Source: Syntrophomonadaceae bacterium (GTDB lineage Bacteria > Bacillota > Syntrophomonadia > Syntrophomonadales > Syntrophomonadaceae). Taken from it: 19,321 nucleotides of DNA. Made by a program: the position numbers and the translations under genes. Below are positions 1-7,046 of the stretch, in pieces. Where the stretch lies: positions 1-19,321 of the forward strand of contig JAAYJY010000232.1 of NCBI GenBank assembly GCA_012522705.1. Reading direction: 5' to 3'. Within the stretch, counting starts at the first letter, position 1. Every line of letters begins with the position of its first letter. A model generated the notes under the pieces. The model was given only the letters and a program-made list of their open reading frames with translations, searched no databases and was not told the DNA's origin.

Positions 1-147
1 CCCCGCAGCCGATTCACTGGGTCCTGAAGCGATGCCGGTCATAATTTCTTTGGCCATCTGCTCTTCCCAGACAGATTGGCCGGTTACCTGACCGAGGTAT
101 TCTCCTATGGAGCGATGTTCTACCGTTTGCGTAGTTGTGACGATCAT
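1..147 (-). CDS. YbjQ/DUF74-family protein, copy 1 (3' end outside window)
   Basis: This is the N-terminal 49 codons of a second copy of the YbjQ-like protein encoded at 7207-7539. It starts MIVTTTQTVE and has the same VTGQS.WEE core as that copy. The family (PF01906, called heavy-metal-binding on weak grounds) forms small pentameric cytoplasmic proteins of about 105 residues with no firmly established role. The start is set by a strong AAGGAGG seven bases upstream of the ATG, identical to that of the second copy. The gene runs off the left edge, so the C-terminal half cannot be judged. Its upstream region is also related to that of copy 2, so gene and control region were duplicated together. 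Confidence 0.9.
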   Translation of the reverse strand, partial: MIVTTTQTVEHRSIGEYLGQVTGQSVWEEQMAKEIMTGIASGPSESAAG

Positions 148-159
148 TTCTTATCCTCC

Positions 160-295
160 TTATTATTTCTGATAGCGGGTCAAGCCGCGATACAACAACC
201 CGGAATTGTTTGACGGGTTGGTTAAGTTTCTGCTTACTTATATTGTTGCACTGTGCGCATGTTTTATTTGTCCACAATATTCCACCCAGAAGATC
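160..295 (-). promoter_or_regulatory. Upstream region of YbjQ copy 1, conserved with copy 2
   Basis: Three blocks are shared with the region upstream of the second YbjQ gene (7560-7675), in the same order and at similar spacing. They are TTTGTCCACAATATTCCA (plus-strand reading, near 267-293), TGCTTA..T.TATTGT.GCA (near 231-250) and GATACAACAAC (near 199-209). Their survival against a diverged background suggests the promoter and an operator lie here. I could not place a clean -35/-10 pair. The block nearest the 5' end is the most conserved. Confidence 0.5.
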
Positions 296-304
296 AAGGA
301 CACC

Positions 305-340
305 CAAAAAAGCCGGACCCCGCAATTTACGGAGTCCGGC
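305..340 (-). terminator. Rho-independent terminator
   Basis: Read on the minus strand, GCCGGAC pairs perfectly with GTCCGGC (334-340 with 312-318) around a 15-base loop and is followed by six T residues. It would stop transcripts of the small gene at 413-640 before the YbjQ unit. Its sequence closely resembles the terminator after the second YbjQ gene (7127-7158), so the two probably share ancestry. Confidence 0.85.
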
Positions 341-412
341 GCTGGCGTTTGCATCTTCTGCCGGCTATTCTATCTTGATTTTTAATCTTTCAGTACGGCC
401 GGTCCGCCCTGT

Positions 413-640
413 TCATCCCAACCGCTTCAGCAACCGCGCGGCCTTGGCCTCCAATTCATCCACCCGGGCATACACTTTGCGCAACAGGTTTCTCTGCTGC
501 TCGATGAAGGACTCATCAGCGCCCGCCTCTTCATACTCAGCGATCGTGTTCAAGATGACCGGGATATTGAATTCCTTAAGATCGGCTATCTTCTTGCCGG
601 TTTCTCTAAGGGCTTCATATATATGTTCGTCATTGGACAA
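413..640 (-). CDS. Small coiled-coil hypothetical protein
   Basis: This encodes 75 residues, charged and strongly helical. The C-terminal half (about residues 48-75) has the Leu/Ala heptad pattern of a coiled coil (VYARVDELEAKAARLLKRLG). There are no cysteines, membrane segments or catalytic motifs. I do not recognise a family. Support for it being real: an ATG start, protein-like composition, a same-strand position between two genes, and a good terminator about 70 bases after its stop. The ribosome binding site is weak (GGGGTGG, about 12 bases upstream). It could be a small structural or regulatory protein, but nothing in the sequence gives a function. Confidence 0.6.
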   Translation of the reverse strand: MSNDEHIYEALRETGKKIADLKEFNIPVILNTIAEYEEAGADESFIEQQRNLLRKVYARVDELEAKAARLLKRLG

Positions 641-740
641 CAGCGGCCACCCCTATCCGGATGAGTTTTAGCTTCCGAACATCCGCCGACGCCAATCCGA
701 CGAAGCAGACATCTCACATATTATCTCATTTGACTCCTTT

Positions 741-775
741 AATAAAGAACATCCGCCAGCAGCTAGTCGGATGCC
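741..775 (-). terminator. Probable terminator after the MBL-fold gene
   Basis: On the minus strand GGCATCCG (775-768) pairs with CGGATGTT (755-748), eight pairs including two G-T, with a 12-base loop, followed by CTTTATT. It starts four bases after the stop of the metallo-beta-lactamase-fold gene. The T-run is imperfect, so termination may be partial and allow some readthrough into the small gene. Confidence 0.55.
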
Positions 776-778
776 AGG

Positions 779-1600
779 CTATATCGTTATCTGCCGCCCG
801 CCGGACAAATAATCCATGTTGTCCCCAACGATCGACTTCAATTTCTGGTAGGAATCCAAGCCGGTACAATGCCCGGTATAACACTGGGCTCCGGTGCTGC
901 GGAGATATGCCCCCACTTCTGCCGTGGCCGGATCCTCATTGGTGAAGGCCGACGGATTGTGCAGATGGAACCCCCCTACCACATGGCTGGGCAGATATCC
1001 CTTCAGCCGCCGGACGTGCTCCAGGATGTTGACTATCCCCTTGTGCGCGCAGCCGGTGACCAGGACGGTTTGCCCGTCCTCCTCGATTATCAGGTTCTGT
1101 TCATGATCAAAAACATCGGGTGTCAAGGCTCCGTCACTTTCCCTGAACAGGTAGGCATTACTGGCAGGAACAAACCTCTCCGCTTTTACATGGGAGAATA
1201 GTTCCAAGCCTTGGCCGAGCTGCAGGTATTTCCCCACAAAAACGAAGCGATCGTTGGGGAGCAGGGTCGGGTCCAGTCCCACATACCTCTTGCCCCCGAA
1301 AGGGCTGACCGCGTAATGCCTTTCGAACGCTTGCCCGCTGAAGTAAATCTTCGCTTTGTCATTGATGCTCAGGAAGGTTTTGAGTCCGCCCCCATGATCA
1401 TAATGGCCATGGGAGATTACCACCAGTTCGACCCCGGTCAGATCAACGCCCATCTTCACCGCGTTTTCCGCAAACGCCCCGCTGGCTCCGGTATCAACCA
1501 GAATCCTGTGCTTTCCCGTTTCTATATACAAGCTCAACCCGTGTTCGTTCTTGTAATCATGAGAGACCGACGTATTCTCCACCAAGGTCTTGATTATCAT
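779..1600 (-). CDS. Metallo-beta-lactamase-fold metal-dependent hydrolase (COG1237-like)
   Basis: This is a 273-residue cytoplasmic protein with the metal-binding HGHYDHGG motif at residues 64-71 (H64, H66, D68, H69). Further likely ligands are the His in TGCAH and the His residues in GGFHLH. Length and motif order match the group often annotated as 7,8-dihydropterin-6-yl-methyl-4-(beta-D-ribofuranosyl)aminobenzene 5'-phosphate synthase-like. That name derives from an archaeal enzyme, and the true substrate in bacteria is usually unknown. I chose the ATG at 1600 because GAGGAGG lies nine bases upstream; an in-frame ATG at 1618 would place that site inside the gene. A ferredoxin gene lies 71 bases upstream on the same strand, a pairing common in anaerobes, so the two are probably cotranscribed. 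Confidence 0.88.
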   Translation of the reverse strand: MIIKTLVENTSVSHDYKNEHGLSLYIETGKHRILVDTGASGAFAENAVKMGVDLTGVELVVISHGHYDHGGGLKTFLSINDKAKIYFSGQAFERHYAVSPFGGKRYVGLDPTLLPNDRFVFVGKYLQLGQGLELFSHVKAERFVPASNAYLFRESDGALTPDVFDHEQNLIIEEDGQTVLVTGCAHKGIVNILEHVRRLKGYLPSHVVGGFHLHNPSAFTNEDPATAEVGAYLRSTGAQCYTGHCTGLDSYQKLKSIVGDNMDYLSGGRQITI

Positions 1601-1671
1601 ACGGTATCGCCTCCTCATAGAACAGTCCCCCTGCCTGCTTGAAGGGTTCTCCCATGGTCATACCAACCGCG

Positions 1672-1839
1672 TCAGTCATCCTCGTGTATGGCTTCAAAGG
1701 GACAGTCATACGCGCATGCGGTGCATTCGATGCACATTTCCTTGTCAATGACCGCCTTAACTTCAACCAATGCAATAGCCTCCATCGGACATGAACCGAC
1801 ACAGATGCCACAACCGGTACAATTGTCGTCTACATACAT
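1672..1839 (-). CDS. 2[4Fe-4S] ferredoxin (55 aa)
   Basis: This short gene encodes two complete iron-sulfur cluster motifs. They are CTGCGICVGSCP at residues 7-18 and CIECTACAYDCP at residues 36-47. The length of 55 residues is typical of clostridial-type ferredoxins, low-potential electron carriers in the cytoplasm. It starts MYVDDNC. GGGAG lies ten bases before the ATG, and the ATG at 1849 is followed at once by a stop codon. It sits between its own promoter (1920-1947) and the MBL-fold gene, which it probably precedes in one transcript. An adjacent hydrolase or an unlinked oxidoreductase could be its partner; the sequence does not decide. Confidence 0.93.
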   Translation of the reverse strand: MYVDDNCTGCGICVGSCPMEAIALVEVKAVIDKEMCIECTACAYDCPFEAIHEDD

Positions 1840-1871
1840 TCTACTGCATCTCCCTGCTCCTTGTATCTGCC

Positions 1872-1912
1872 GTCAATGTTGATAAACATGCCATCAACAC
1901 ATTTCCATTGAC
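1872..1912. repeat. Interrupted inverted repeat in the ferredoxin leader
   Basis: In plus-strand reading, the uninterrupted arm GTCAATGTTGAT (1872-1883) is mirrored by ATCAACA (1893-1899) and CATTGAC (1906-1912), which are separated by a short insertion. The result is about 12 paired bases with a bulge on one side. It lies just after the predicted transcription start of the ferredoxin gene. It could be a leader hairpin or a repressor site; a leader hairpin seems slightly likelier because the two arms differ in spacing. Confidence 0.5.
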
Positions 1913-1919
1913 AACTAAT

Positions 1920-1947
1920 ATGATACACCCTTTCGGGCATATGTCCA
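1920..1947 (-). promoter_or_regulatory. Predicted sigma-A promoter for ferredoxin-MBL operon
   Basis: The minus strand reads TGGACA (1947-1942), 16 bases, then TATCAT (1925-1920). Each box differs from consensus at one base. The predicted start near 1913 gives a leader of about 75 bases before the ferredoxin ATG. Confidence 0.6.
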
Positions 1948-2053
1948 TAATTGTTTTTTGTTCACGCCGCCAAGATACAAGGACAGTCCCGAACTGCCGC
2001 TGGGCATCAATGATTTCCTCTGCATATTATAAGATCGCCGTCCCTCAGAGTTC

Positions 2054-3415
2054 TCACTCTATGGAAGCAGCATTGGTCTCTATCGGAACCAGTTCTATCC
2101 AGTCGAATTTTAATGCCAGATAAAAGAACAGTACGCTCAGCCCTTCGGCGATGGGGAAGACCAGCCAAATCGCATTGGCTCCGAAGAGATACGGCATTAG
2201 GCAAAGCAAGGGGATGAAGAAGATCAAGCTGCGGCCCAGGATGATCGCGGTAGCGATGCGGGTTTTCTCTATGGATTGATAATACTGCATCAAGACGGTG
2301 TTGATGCCTAAGAATAGATAGCCGGCAAAAAAGTAGATGATGCCGTTTCTGGTATAGTCTATGATTTGGGGCAGATCGATCCCGAACAGGTCGATGATAA
2401 ATCCGTTGCCAGCCAGACCAACCATAAATACCGCCGCCCCCAGGCCCAATCCGGTGCCCAGCCCGATCCTGACGATTTGTCTCATCCGCTGGTACAATCT
2501 GGCCCCATGATAGTAACTGGTAATGGGCTGGATAGCTGCGCCGATACCGATAAAAAACATCAGAAATACCACATGCATATAGTTGACGACCGAATAAGCC
2601 ACCAGGCCGGTATCCCCGGCATAGTGTCGGAAGGTTATGTTGAAGGCGACTATCATCAGCGCGGCAGTGCCTTCCACGATAAAACTGGGGGATCCGATAG
2701 AGAAGATTTCGCGCAGAATGGCTAGATCAAGCGTGGCCGGCACGACCCTTAACTGTCTTTTCGGGCTCAGGAAGTGGGTCAGCAGAATCATAATGCCGAT
2801 GAAAGTACCGATCACGGTGGCATAAGCGGCCCCTCTCACTCCCCAATGAAATATGAAAATAAAAATATAGTATAAAACGATATTGACCACCGAGGATATG
2901 ACCAGGCCAGCCATGGCCAGGGTTGGATTGCCGTCATTTCTGATGAATATGCTTAGCACATGTTCCAGTACAAATATCAGCCCAAACACCAGGATGATGT
3001 GCAGATAGTCCAACACATAAGCAATTGTCTCATCGGTAGCCCCAAATAACTGGGCCAGCTGTTGCTCCAATATAAGGCAGGGTCCAATGATCAACCCGGC
3101 CGTCACCACTGCCAGGACCAGCGCATGGGTATATATTTCCTGAGCCCGCCGGACATTTCTCTGACCCAGGGCGATGGAATACAACGTGGCGCCCCCCATA
3201 CCTATCCACAGGGAAACAGCTATGGTGATGGAATAAATCGGTGAGGCGATGTTTACCCCCGCCAGGGCTTGTTCTCCCACCCCATGGCTGACGAACAGCC
3301 CGTCGATCAGGATGTTGATGGCAATGAACCCCATGCCCAACAGGGACGGGATCAGATACTTCTTGAATAGCTTGCCGGGCTTCATGGTTTGCATCGTGGT
3401 ATGATCTATGTTCAT
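2054..3415 (-). CDS. MATE family multidrug/cation efflux transporter
   Basis: This is a 453-residue integral membrane protein with the usual MATE length and about twelve hydrophobic segments in two halves. The N-terminal part (KYLIPSLLGMGFIAINILIDGLFVS) and the segment FIRNDGNP.LAM resemble the MepA/NorM/DinF-type MATE exporters. These use a sodium or proton gradient to expel organic cations or metabolites. In the segment NIVLYYIFIF, a Tyr stands where many relatives have Asp (NI.LD). The ATG at 3415 is the first start after an in-frame stop; its ribosome binding site is poor (GGCGG). It is divergent from the CoA-disulfide reductase gene. The 214 bases between its stop and the ferredoxin contain no clear terminator. 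The transported substrate is unknown. Confidence 0.92.
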   Translation of the reverse strand: MNIDHTTMQTMKPGKLFKKYLIPSLLGMGFIAINILIDGLFVSHGVGEQALAGVNIASPIYSITIAVSLWIGMGGATLYSIALGQRNVRRAQEIYTHALVLAVVTAGLIIGPCLILEQQLAQLFGATDETIAYVLDYLHIILVFGLIFVLEHVLSIFIRNDGNPTLAMAGLVISSVVNIVLYYIFIFIFHWGVRGAAYATVIGTFIGIMILLTHFLSPKRQLRVVPATLDLAILREIFSIGSPSFIVEGTAALMIVAFNITFRHYAGDTGLVAYSVVNYMHVVFLMFFIGIGAAIQPITSYYHGARLYQRMRQIVRIGLGTGLGLGAAVFMVGLAGNGFIIDLFGIDLPQIIDYTRNGIIYFFAGYLFLGINTVLMQYYQSIEKTRIATAIILGRSLIFFIPLLCLMPYLFGANAIWLVFPIAEGLSVLFFYLALKFDWIELVPIETNAASIE

Positions 3416-3531
3416 AAAAATACCGCCAGGTTGTTAATACTCCTCTTGTCCATGAAATTTCCATGTCCATATGATGCTAGTATAACTCAGATCCTCATTC
3501 TAGCTTCAACCCCATATAAGCACATCGGTTG

Positions 3532-3560
3532 TTGACATAAGTTCATAATGGCCGAATAAT
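3532..3560 (+). promoter_or_regulatory. Strong predicted promoter of the CoA-disulfide reductase gene
   Basis: TTGACA (3532-3537), a 17-base spacer, and AATAAT (3555-3560). The spacer begins with a direct repeat, CATAA.TTCATAA, if the last bases of the -35 are included. The whole element from 3532 to 3562 matches the promoter of the CGGC-ZIP operon (7045-7075, opposite strand) at 28 of 31 bases, including most of the spacer, which a sigma factor alone would not demand. Transcription should start near 3567, leaving a leader of about 145 bases. A TTGACA on the minus strand at 3583-3578 might serve the divergent MATE gene. Confidence 0.8.
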
Positions 3561-3578
3561 TAGACTAGCAAAACAGAT

Positions 3579-3657
3579 GTCAATTCGTTGTGGATTGACT
3601 CACCCCTTTGCAGAGCGGCAAAATGGTATCAGCGGCTGGATTTGCTCATATTGGGGT
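3579..3657 (+). promoter_or_regulatory. Potentially structured 5' leader of the CoA-disulfide reductase gene
   Basis: The leader contains a perfect hairpin, GTCAAT with ATTGAC (3579-3584, 3594-3599). A second helix is possible, ACCCC with GGGGT (3602-3606, 3653-3657). Inside it GCAAA (3618-3622) can pair with TTTGC on either side (3607-3611 or 3641-3645). No T-run terminator follows, and the ribosome binding site lies 40 bases further on. This may be regulation, or only chance complementarity in a long leader. Confidence 0.3.
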
Positions 3658-3712
3658 TGTATTTATGGGTAGATGACTGGAGAGATATTATTGATTGGAG
3701 GTCGATTATAGT

Positions 3713-5410
3713 ATGGGAAAGAGAGTCCTCATAGTTGGCGGCGTTGCTGGTGGGGCATCAGTGGCGGCCCGGGTCAGGAGATTGGATGCGTCTGCGGAGG
3801 TGATAATGTTTGACCGGGGTCCGGATGTATCATTTTCCAACTGCTCACTGCCCTTTCACTTGAGCGGGATAGTGCCCGACAGCAAGCATTTGGTGCTTAT
3901 GCGCCCGGGTCAGTTCAAGAAGAGCTATGATATCGAGGCCAGGGTCAATAGCGAAGTGATCAGAATTCTAAGGGAAGAGAAGAAAGTCGTAGTCAGACAC
4001 TTGTTGACCGACGAAGAGTACGAAGAGCCTTATGACAAGCTGTTTTTATCACCGGGGGCCAATGCCATCGTACCCAGGAGCATCGAGGGAGTTACCTCGG
4101 CCCACGTCTTTACAGTCAGGAATGTAGTCGACATCCAAAGGCTCAACAGCTATATCGTGAATAACAATGTCGCTGATGCGGTTGTGGTCGGTGGTGGGTT
4201 CATCGGTGTGGAAGTGGCCGAGAATCTGCGCCTGGCCGGAAAAAATACCAGTCTGATTGAGGCCCAGGACCAAATCATGGCTCCCTTCGACTATGACATG
4301 GCCCAGCTCCTCCACAAGGAGATGATGGACCAGGGGGTCAATCTGGTCCTGGGTGACGGGGTCAAAAAGATTACCGCCGAACAGGTGGAACTGCAGTCGG
4401 GCAGAACGGTCCCGGCCCAAGTGGTAGTGATGGCTATAGGGGTCAGCCCCGAGACGGCCCTGGCCAAGGAAGCCGGTCTCGAAATCGGGACTACCGGCGC
4501 TATCAAGGTGGATCACAATTATCTGACCAGCGATCCGGACATCTATGCCGTCGGCGATGCCATAGAGGTCTATCACAAACTGACCCATCAGGCTACCCGG
4601 CTGGCCCTGGCCGGCCCGGCCCAGCGGCAGGCCCGGGCGGCGGCCGACCACATGTACGGCATCCCCCACCGCAACAAAGGGGTGATCGGGTCGTCGGTAG
4701 TCCAGGTATTCGACTTGGGAGCCGCATCCACCGGGCTGAATGAGAAAACGGCCCAGGCGGCAGGTATCCCCTATGATTTCGTATATGTTATCCCGGCTGA
4801 CAAGGTATCCCTTATGCCGGAGAGCAATCCCCTCCATTTCAAGCTAATCTACGAATACCCCACCGGCAGGATACTGGGTGCGCAGGCTATCGGCAAGGGC
4901 AACGTGGACAAGCGGATAGATGTCATGGCGGCCCTGATTACAATGGATGCGACCCTGGAGGATCTTAAGGAACTGGAACTATGTTATGCGCCCTTATTTG
5001 GAACAGCCAAAGACGTGGTCAACTACGCCGCGCTGGTAGGGCTGAACCTATTATATGGCCGGTTCCGGCAGGTCCCGGTCACCAAGGTCCGCGAACTGGT
5101 AGAGACTGGTGCGTTCATCGTAGACGTGCGGGAGAAAAATGAATTCGCCCGGGGTCATTTGTTGAACGCCGTCAACATACCTCTCAGCGAACTGCGGCAG
5201 AGACTGGATGAGATCCCCATGGATCGACCGGTCTATCTGCATTGCCGCTCGGGGCAGCGCAGTTACAATGCGGTGATGGCATTGCAGAATAATGGCTACG
5301 ATAATGTATTAAACATATCTGGTTCTTTTCTGGGAATCTGTTGTTATGAGTACTACCAGGACCAGATAACCGGGAGAGACAAGATCGTAACCGAATACAA
5401 TTTGAGGTAA
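3713..5410 (+). CDS. CoA-disulfide reductase / persulfide reductase with C-terminal rhodanese domain
   Basis: This is a 565-residue flavoprotein. The FAD-binding start has RVLIVGGVAGGAS and the redox-active single cysteine C44 in SFSNCSLP. The NAD(P)H-binding GGGFIGVE lies near residue 160 and YAVGDA near residue 278. A rhodanese domain fills about residues 455-565, with the active-site loop HCRSGQRS (C511). This fusion is known from the Npsr/CoADR-RHD group, which reduces CoA disulfide, CoA persulfide or polysulfide with NAD(P)H. It points to thiol homeostasis or sulfur reduction in the cytoplasm. An in-frame TTG at 3695 overlaps the ribosome binding site GGAGG (3697-3701), so I start at the ATG 11 bases after it. 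It shares its promoter sequence with the CGGC-ZIP operon. Confidence 0.95.
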   Translation: MGKRVLIVGGVAGGASVAARVRRLDASAEVIMFDRGPDVSFSNCSLPFHLSGIVPDSKHLVLMRPGQFKKSYDIEARVNSEVIRILREEKKVVVRHLLTDEEYEEPYDKLFLSPGANAIVPRSIEGVTSAHVFTVRNVVDIQRLNSYIVNNNVADAVVVGGGFIGVEVAENLRLAGKNTSLIEAQDQIMAPFDYDMAQLLHKEMMDQGVNLVLGDGVKKITAEQVELQSGRTVPAQVVVMAIGVSPETALAKEAGLEIGTTGAIKVDHNYLTSDPDIYAVGDAIEVYHKLTHQATRLALAGPAQRQARAAADHMYGIPHRNKGVIGSSVVQVFDLGAASTGLNEKTAQAAGIPYDFVYVIPADKVSLMPESNPLHFKLIYEYPTGRILGAQAIGKGNVDKRIDVMAALITMDATLEDLKELELCYAPLFGTAKDVVNYAALVGLNLLYGRFRQVPVTKVRELVETGAFIVDVREKNEFARGHLLNAVNIPLSELRQRLDEIPMDRPVYLHCRSGQRSYNAVMALQNNGYDNVLNISGSFLGICCYEYYQDQITGRDKIVTEYNLR

Positions 5411-5436
5411 TCGGCAAGGAGGGGATGGTGGCGGAC

Positions 5437-5724
5437 ATGAAATATCCATGGACCGCTGCCATCCCTGGTGCCTGGGTCTTTCTTTGGGGATCAGCCCGCT
5501 CCCCAAAGAAGACCTGCAATTATTCCTGTATCCATTGTCAACTGGGTCGGACCGATCATTTTACCAATACCAGAAGCCTATTCTCACCGGTTGAGGAGAT
5601 CATGGCCAGGTTCGAACCGGTCCTCGCGGGTGCAGTCGATTTCGATGTGGTGACCATAGCGGGCGAGGGTGAGCCGACCCTGTATCATGGTCTTGGAGAA
5701 ACTGATCAGCCCCACCCCGGATAA
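5437..5724 (+). pseudogene. Radical SAM protein remnant (COG0731-like), frameshifted and truncated
   Basis: The readable core KKTCNYSCIHCQLGRT carries the CX3CX2C cluster motif, and GEGEPTLYHGLGE follows, as in the roughly 300-residue COG0731-type radical SAM proteins. Two conserved pieces expected before the cluster are present but in other frames: GPLPS (from about 5448) and LGLSLGISPLP (from about 5471). After GLGE the frame is lost again: reading one base on gives GELI as in the family. At least four frame breaks are therefore needed, and the last two thirds of the protein are absent because the convergent ZIP gene follows. AAGGAGG (5417-5423) still precedes the ATG at 5437. It lies 26 bases after the CoA-disulfide reductase stop and may once have been cotranscribed. 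Assembly error could explain one break, not the missing end. Confidence 0.85.
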
Positions 5725-5738
5725 CCGCCAACGGCAGT

Positions 5739-6590
5739 TTAGAACAGCATCAGGCTGATCGCCATCACCATCATGCCGGAAACCAAACCATATATGGCCA
5801 GGTGGTGTTCTCCATACTCTCGGGCGGTGGGCAGAAGTTGATCGAAAGAAATGAAAACCATGATGCCAGCCACGGCCGCCAAGACGACGCCAAACAGGGC
5901 CTCGGTCATAAATTGCGCTAAGATCAGGTAGCCGATGACGGCACCCAGGGGCTCGGACATGCCGGCCAGAAAGGAATAACGAAGCGCCTTTAGGCGGTCG
6001 CCGGTAGCATAATAAACCGGCATGGAAACAGCGATCCCCTCCGGTATATTATGTATGCCTATGGCTATGGCGATGCTGATACCTACCTCGGGGTTGCGCA
6101 TGGCAGCGGCAAAGGTGGAAAAACCCTCTGGAAAGTTGTGAATAGCAACCGCCAGGGCCGTGAACAGCCCGATGCGCAACAGGGGGTTTTGCTCCTCCGA
6201 TTGGCCCTCCTGCGTATGCTCTTTCAGGTGGTCAGGCCAATCCGCGGGGGCCTCCCCGGATATATCCTCCACTTTCCTGGCTTCGTGGGGATTCTCGTAA
6301 TCCGGTACCAGTTTATCAATGATGGCGATGATAAACATACCCGCGAAAAAGGCCATGATAACAGCCCAATTGCCAGACCGTTCACCTAATTCCGCCATCA
6401 ATACGCTGCGCGACTCGGCAAAAATCTCTACGAAGGATATGTAAATCATCACCCCGGCAGAGAAGCCCAAGGCCACCGATAGAAATTTGGTATTGGTTTT
6501 TCTGGCAAAGAAGGCGATGACGCCGCCTATACCGGTAGCCAAACCAGCCAACAAAGTCAGCGTAAAAGCAAAAACTATGTGTTCTCCCAT
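5739..6590 (-). CDS. ZIP family metal transporter (ZupT-like)
   Basis: This is a 283-residue membrane protein with about eight hydrophobic segments. It carries the two ZIP metal-site motifs, HNFPEG at residues 151-156 and HNIPEG at residues 180-185. A hydrophilic, acidic loop with scattered His (about residues 95-137) lies between the third and fourth segments. Family members import Zn2+ and often Fe2+, Mn2+ or Co2+ into the cytoplasm. I chose the ATG at 6590 (MGEHIVFAF, matching ZupT N termini) over a TTG at 6602. It follows the CGGC gene by 23 bases, so the two form an operon under the promoter at 7047-7075 and its structured leader. The 3' end converges on the radical SAM remnant without a convincing terminator. 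Confidence 0.93.
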   Translation of the reverse strand: MGEHIVFAFTLTLLAGLATGIGGVIAFFARKTNTKFLSVALGFSAGVMIYISFVEIFAESRSVLMAELGERSGNWAVIMAFFAGMFIIAIIDKLVPDYENPHEARKVEDISGEAPADWPDHLKEHTQEGQSEEQNPLLRIGLFTALAVAIHNFPEGFSTFAAAMRNPEVGISIAIAIGIHNIPEGIAVSMPVYYATGDRLKALRYSFLAGMSEPLGAVIGYLILAQFMTEALFGVVLAAVAGIMVFISFDQLLPTAREYGEHHLAIYGLVSGMMVMAISLMLF

Positions 6591-6613
6591 AAGACCACCC
6601 AAAAAGTCGTTCT

Positions 6614-6946
6614 TTAATGAGTATAATCCAGATATTTTATATGTTCCGGTAAATCCTTTTGTATCATATCTATCATCTTTTTAGCGAACGGACAAGGATA
6701 GCCGATGGGATTGCCCCGTTTAATACATGAGGCAAAAACAATTGTATCAGCACCTCTTCTCACCAGTTCACGTGCTCTTAGAGGGGCTTTTTTACCGGGG
6801 CATCCTCCACAGTTGATGAAACCTGCGATCTCAATATCTTCCTGGATTCCCGCAAAGGCGCCTTTCTTTTCCCTGATAAACTTGAAATCAGTTGTTCCGG
6901 GACAATAGTCCTCTGTTTGCATACATCTTATTATTCCGACTATCAA
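6614..6946 (-). CDS. CGGC domain protein (putative metal-binding, PF08821)
   Basis: This is a 110-residue cytoplasmic protein starting (M)IVGIIRCMQTEDYCPGTTDF and containing NCGGCPGKK (C46, C49), the hallmark of the CGGC domain. Other cysteines, C8, C15, C74 and C85, are placed as in relatives, so an iron-sulfur or zinc site is plausible but unproven. The start is a TTG: it gives the family's usual N terminus, and GAGG (6958-6955) lies exactly eight bases upstream. That ribosome binding site is buried in the 3' arm of a hairpin (see leader 6947-7040). The gene heads an operon with the ZIP transporter, consistent with a role in metal handling. Confidence 0.9.
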   Translation of the reverse strand: MIVGIIRCMQTEDYCPGTTDFKFIREKKGAFAGIQEDIEIAGFINCGGCPGKKAPLRARELVRRGADTIVFASCIKRGNPIGYPCPFAKKMIDMIQKDLPEHIKYLDYTH

Positions 6947-7040
6947 AACAAAAACCTCGCTTCATACCAGGCACGAGGATGGGACCGGTTGGTGAAAATG
7001 CTTCGTGTCCGCTGCCATCCCTTTCACACCGGTTATTGCA
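6947..7040 (-). promoter_or_regulatory. Candidate riboswitch: pseudoknot leader with RBS-hiding/terminator hairpin
   Basis: In the minus-strand RNA, ACCGGT-GTGAAA (7033-7022) pairs with TTTCAC-CA-ACCGGT (6997-6984), giving a 12-bp stem with a two-base bulge and a 24-base loop. The loop contains GGATGG (7020-7015), which can pair with CCATCC (6982-6977) one base after the stem, forming an H-type pseudoknot. The last two bases of that pairing are also the first two of CCTCG (6978-6974). CCTCG can instead pair with CGAGG (6959-6955), hiding the ribosome binding site GAGG. This second hairpin is followed by TTTTTGTTTT, so it could also terminate transcription at the TTG start. The two folds exclude each other: pseudoknot on, hairpin off. 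I recognise no known riboswitch class. A metal ion or sulfur metabolite would fit the genes controlled. Confidence 0.65.
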
Positions 7041-7046
7041 GTTTTA

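Noticed and set aside
266..284. TTTGTCCACAATATT blocks (here and near 7660) as DnaA boxes of a replication origin
   Set aside because: One base departs from the TTWTNCACA consensus, only one copy occurs per region, and there is no AT-rich unwinding element or dnaA/dnaN gene.
4049..4837. Long minus-strand open frame (262 codons) inside the CoA-disulfide reductase gene
   Set aside because: It is antisense to a gene with complete family motifs, has no ribosome binding site, and its composition (rich in Gly, His, Arg) is typical of a shadow frame.
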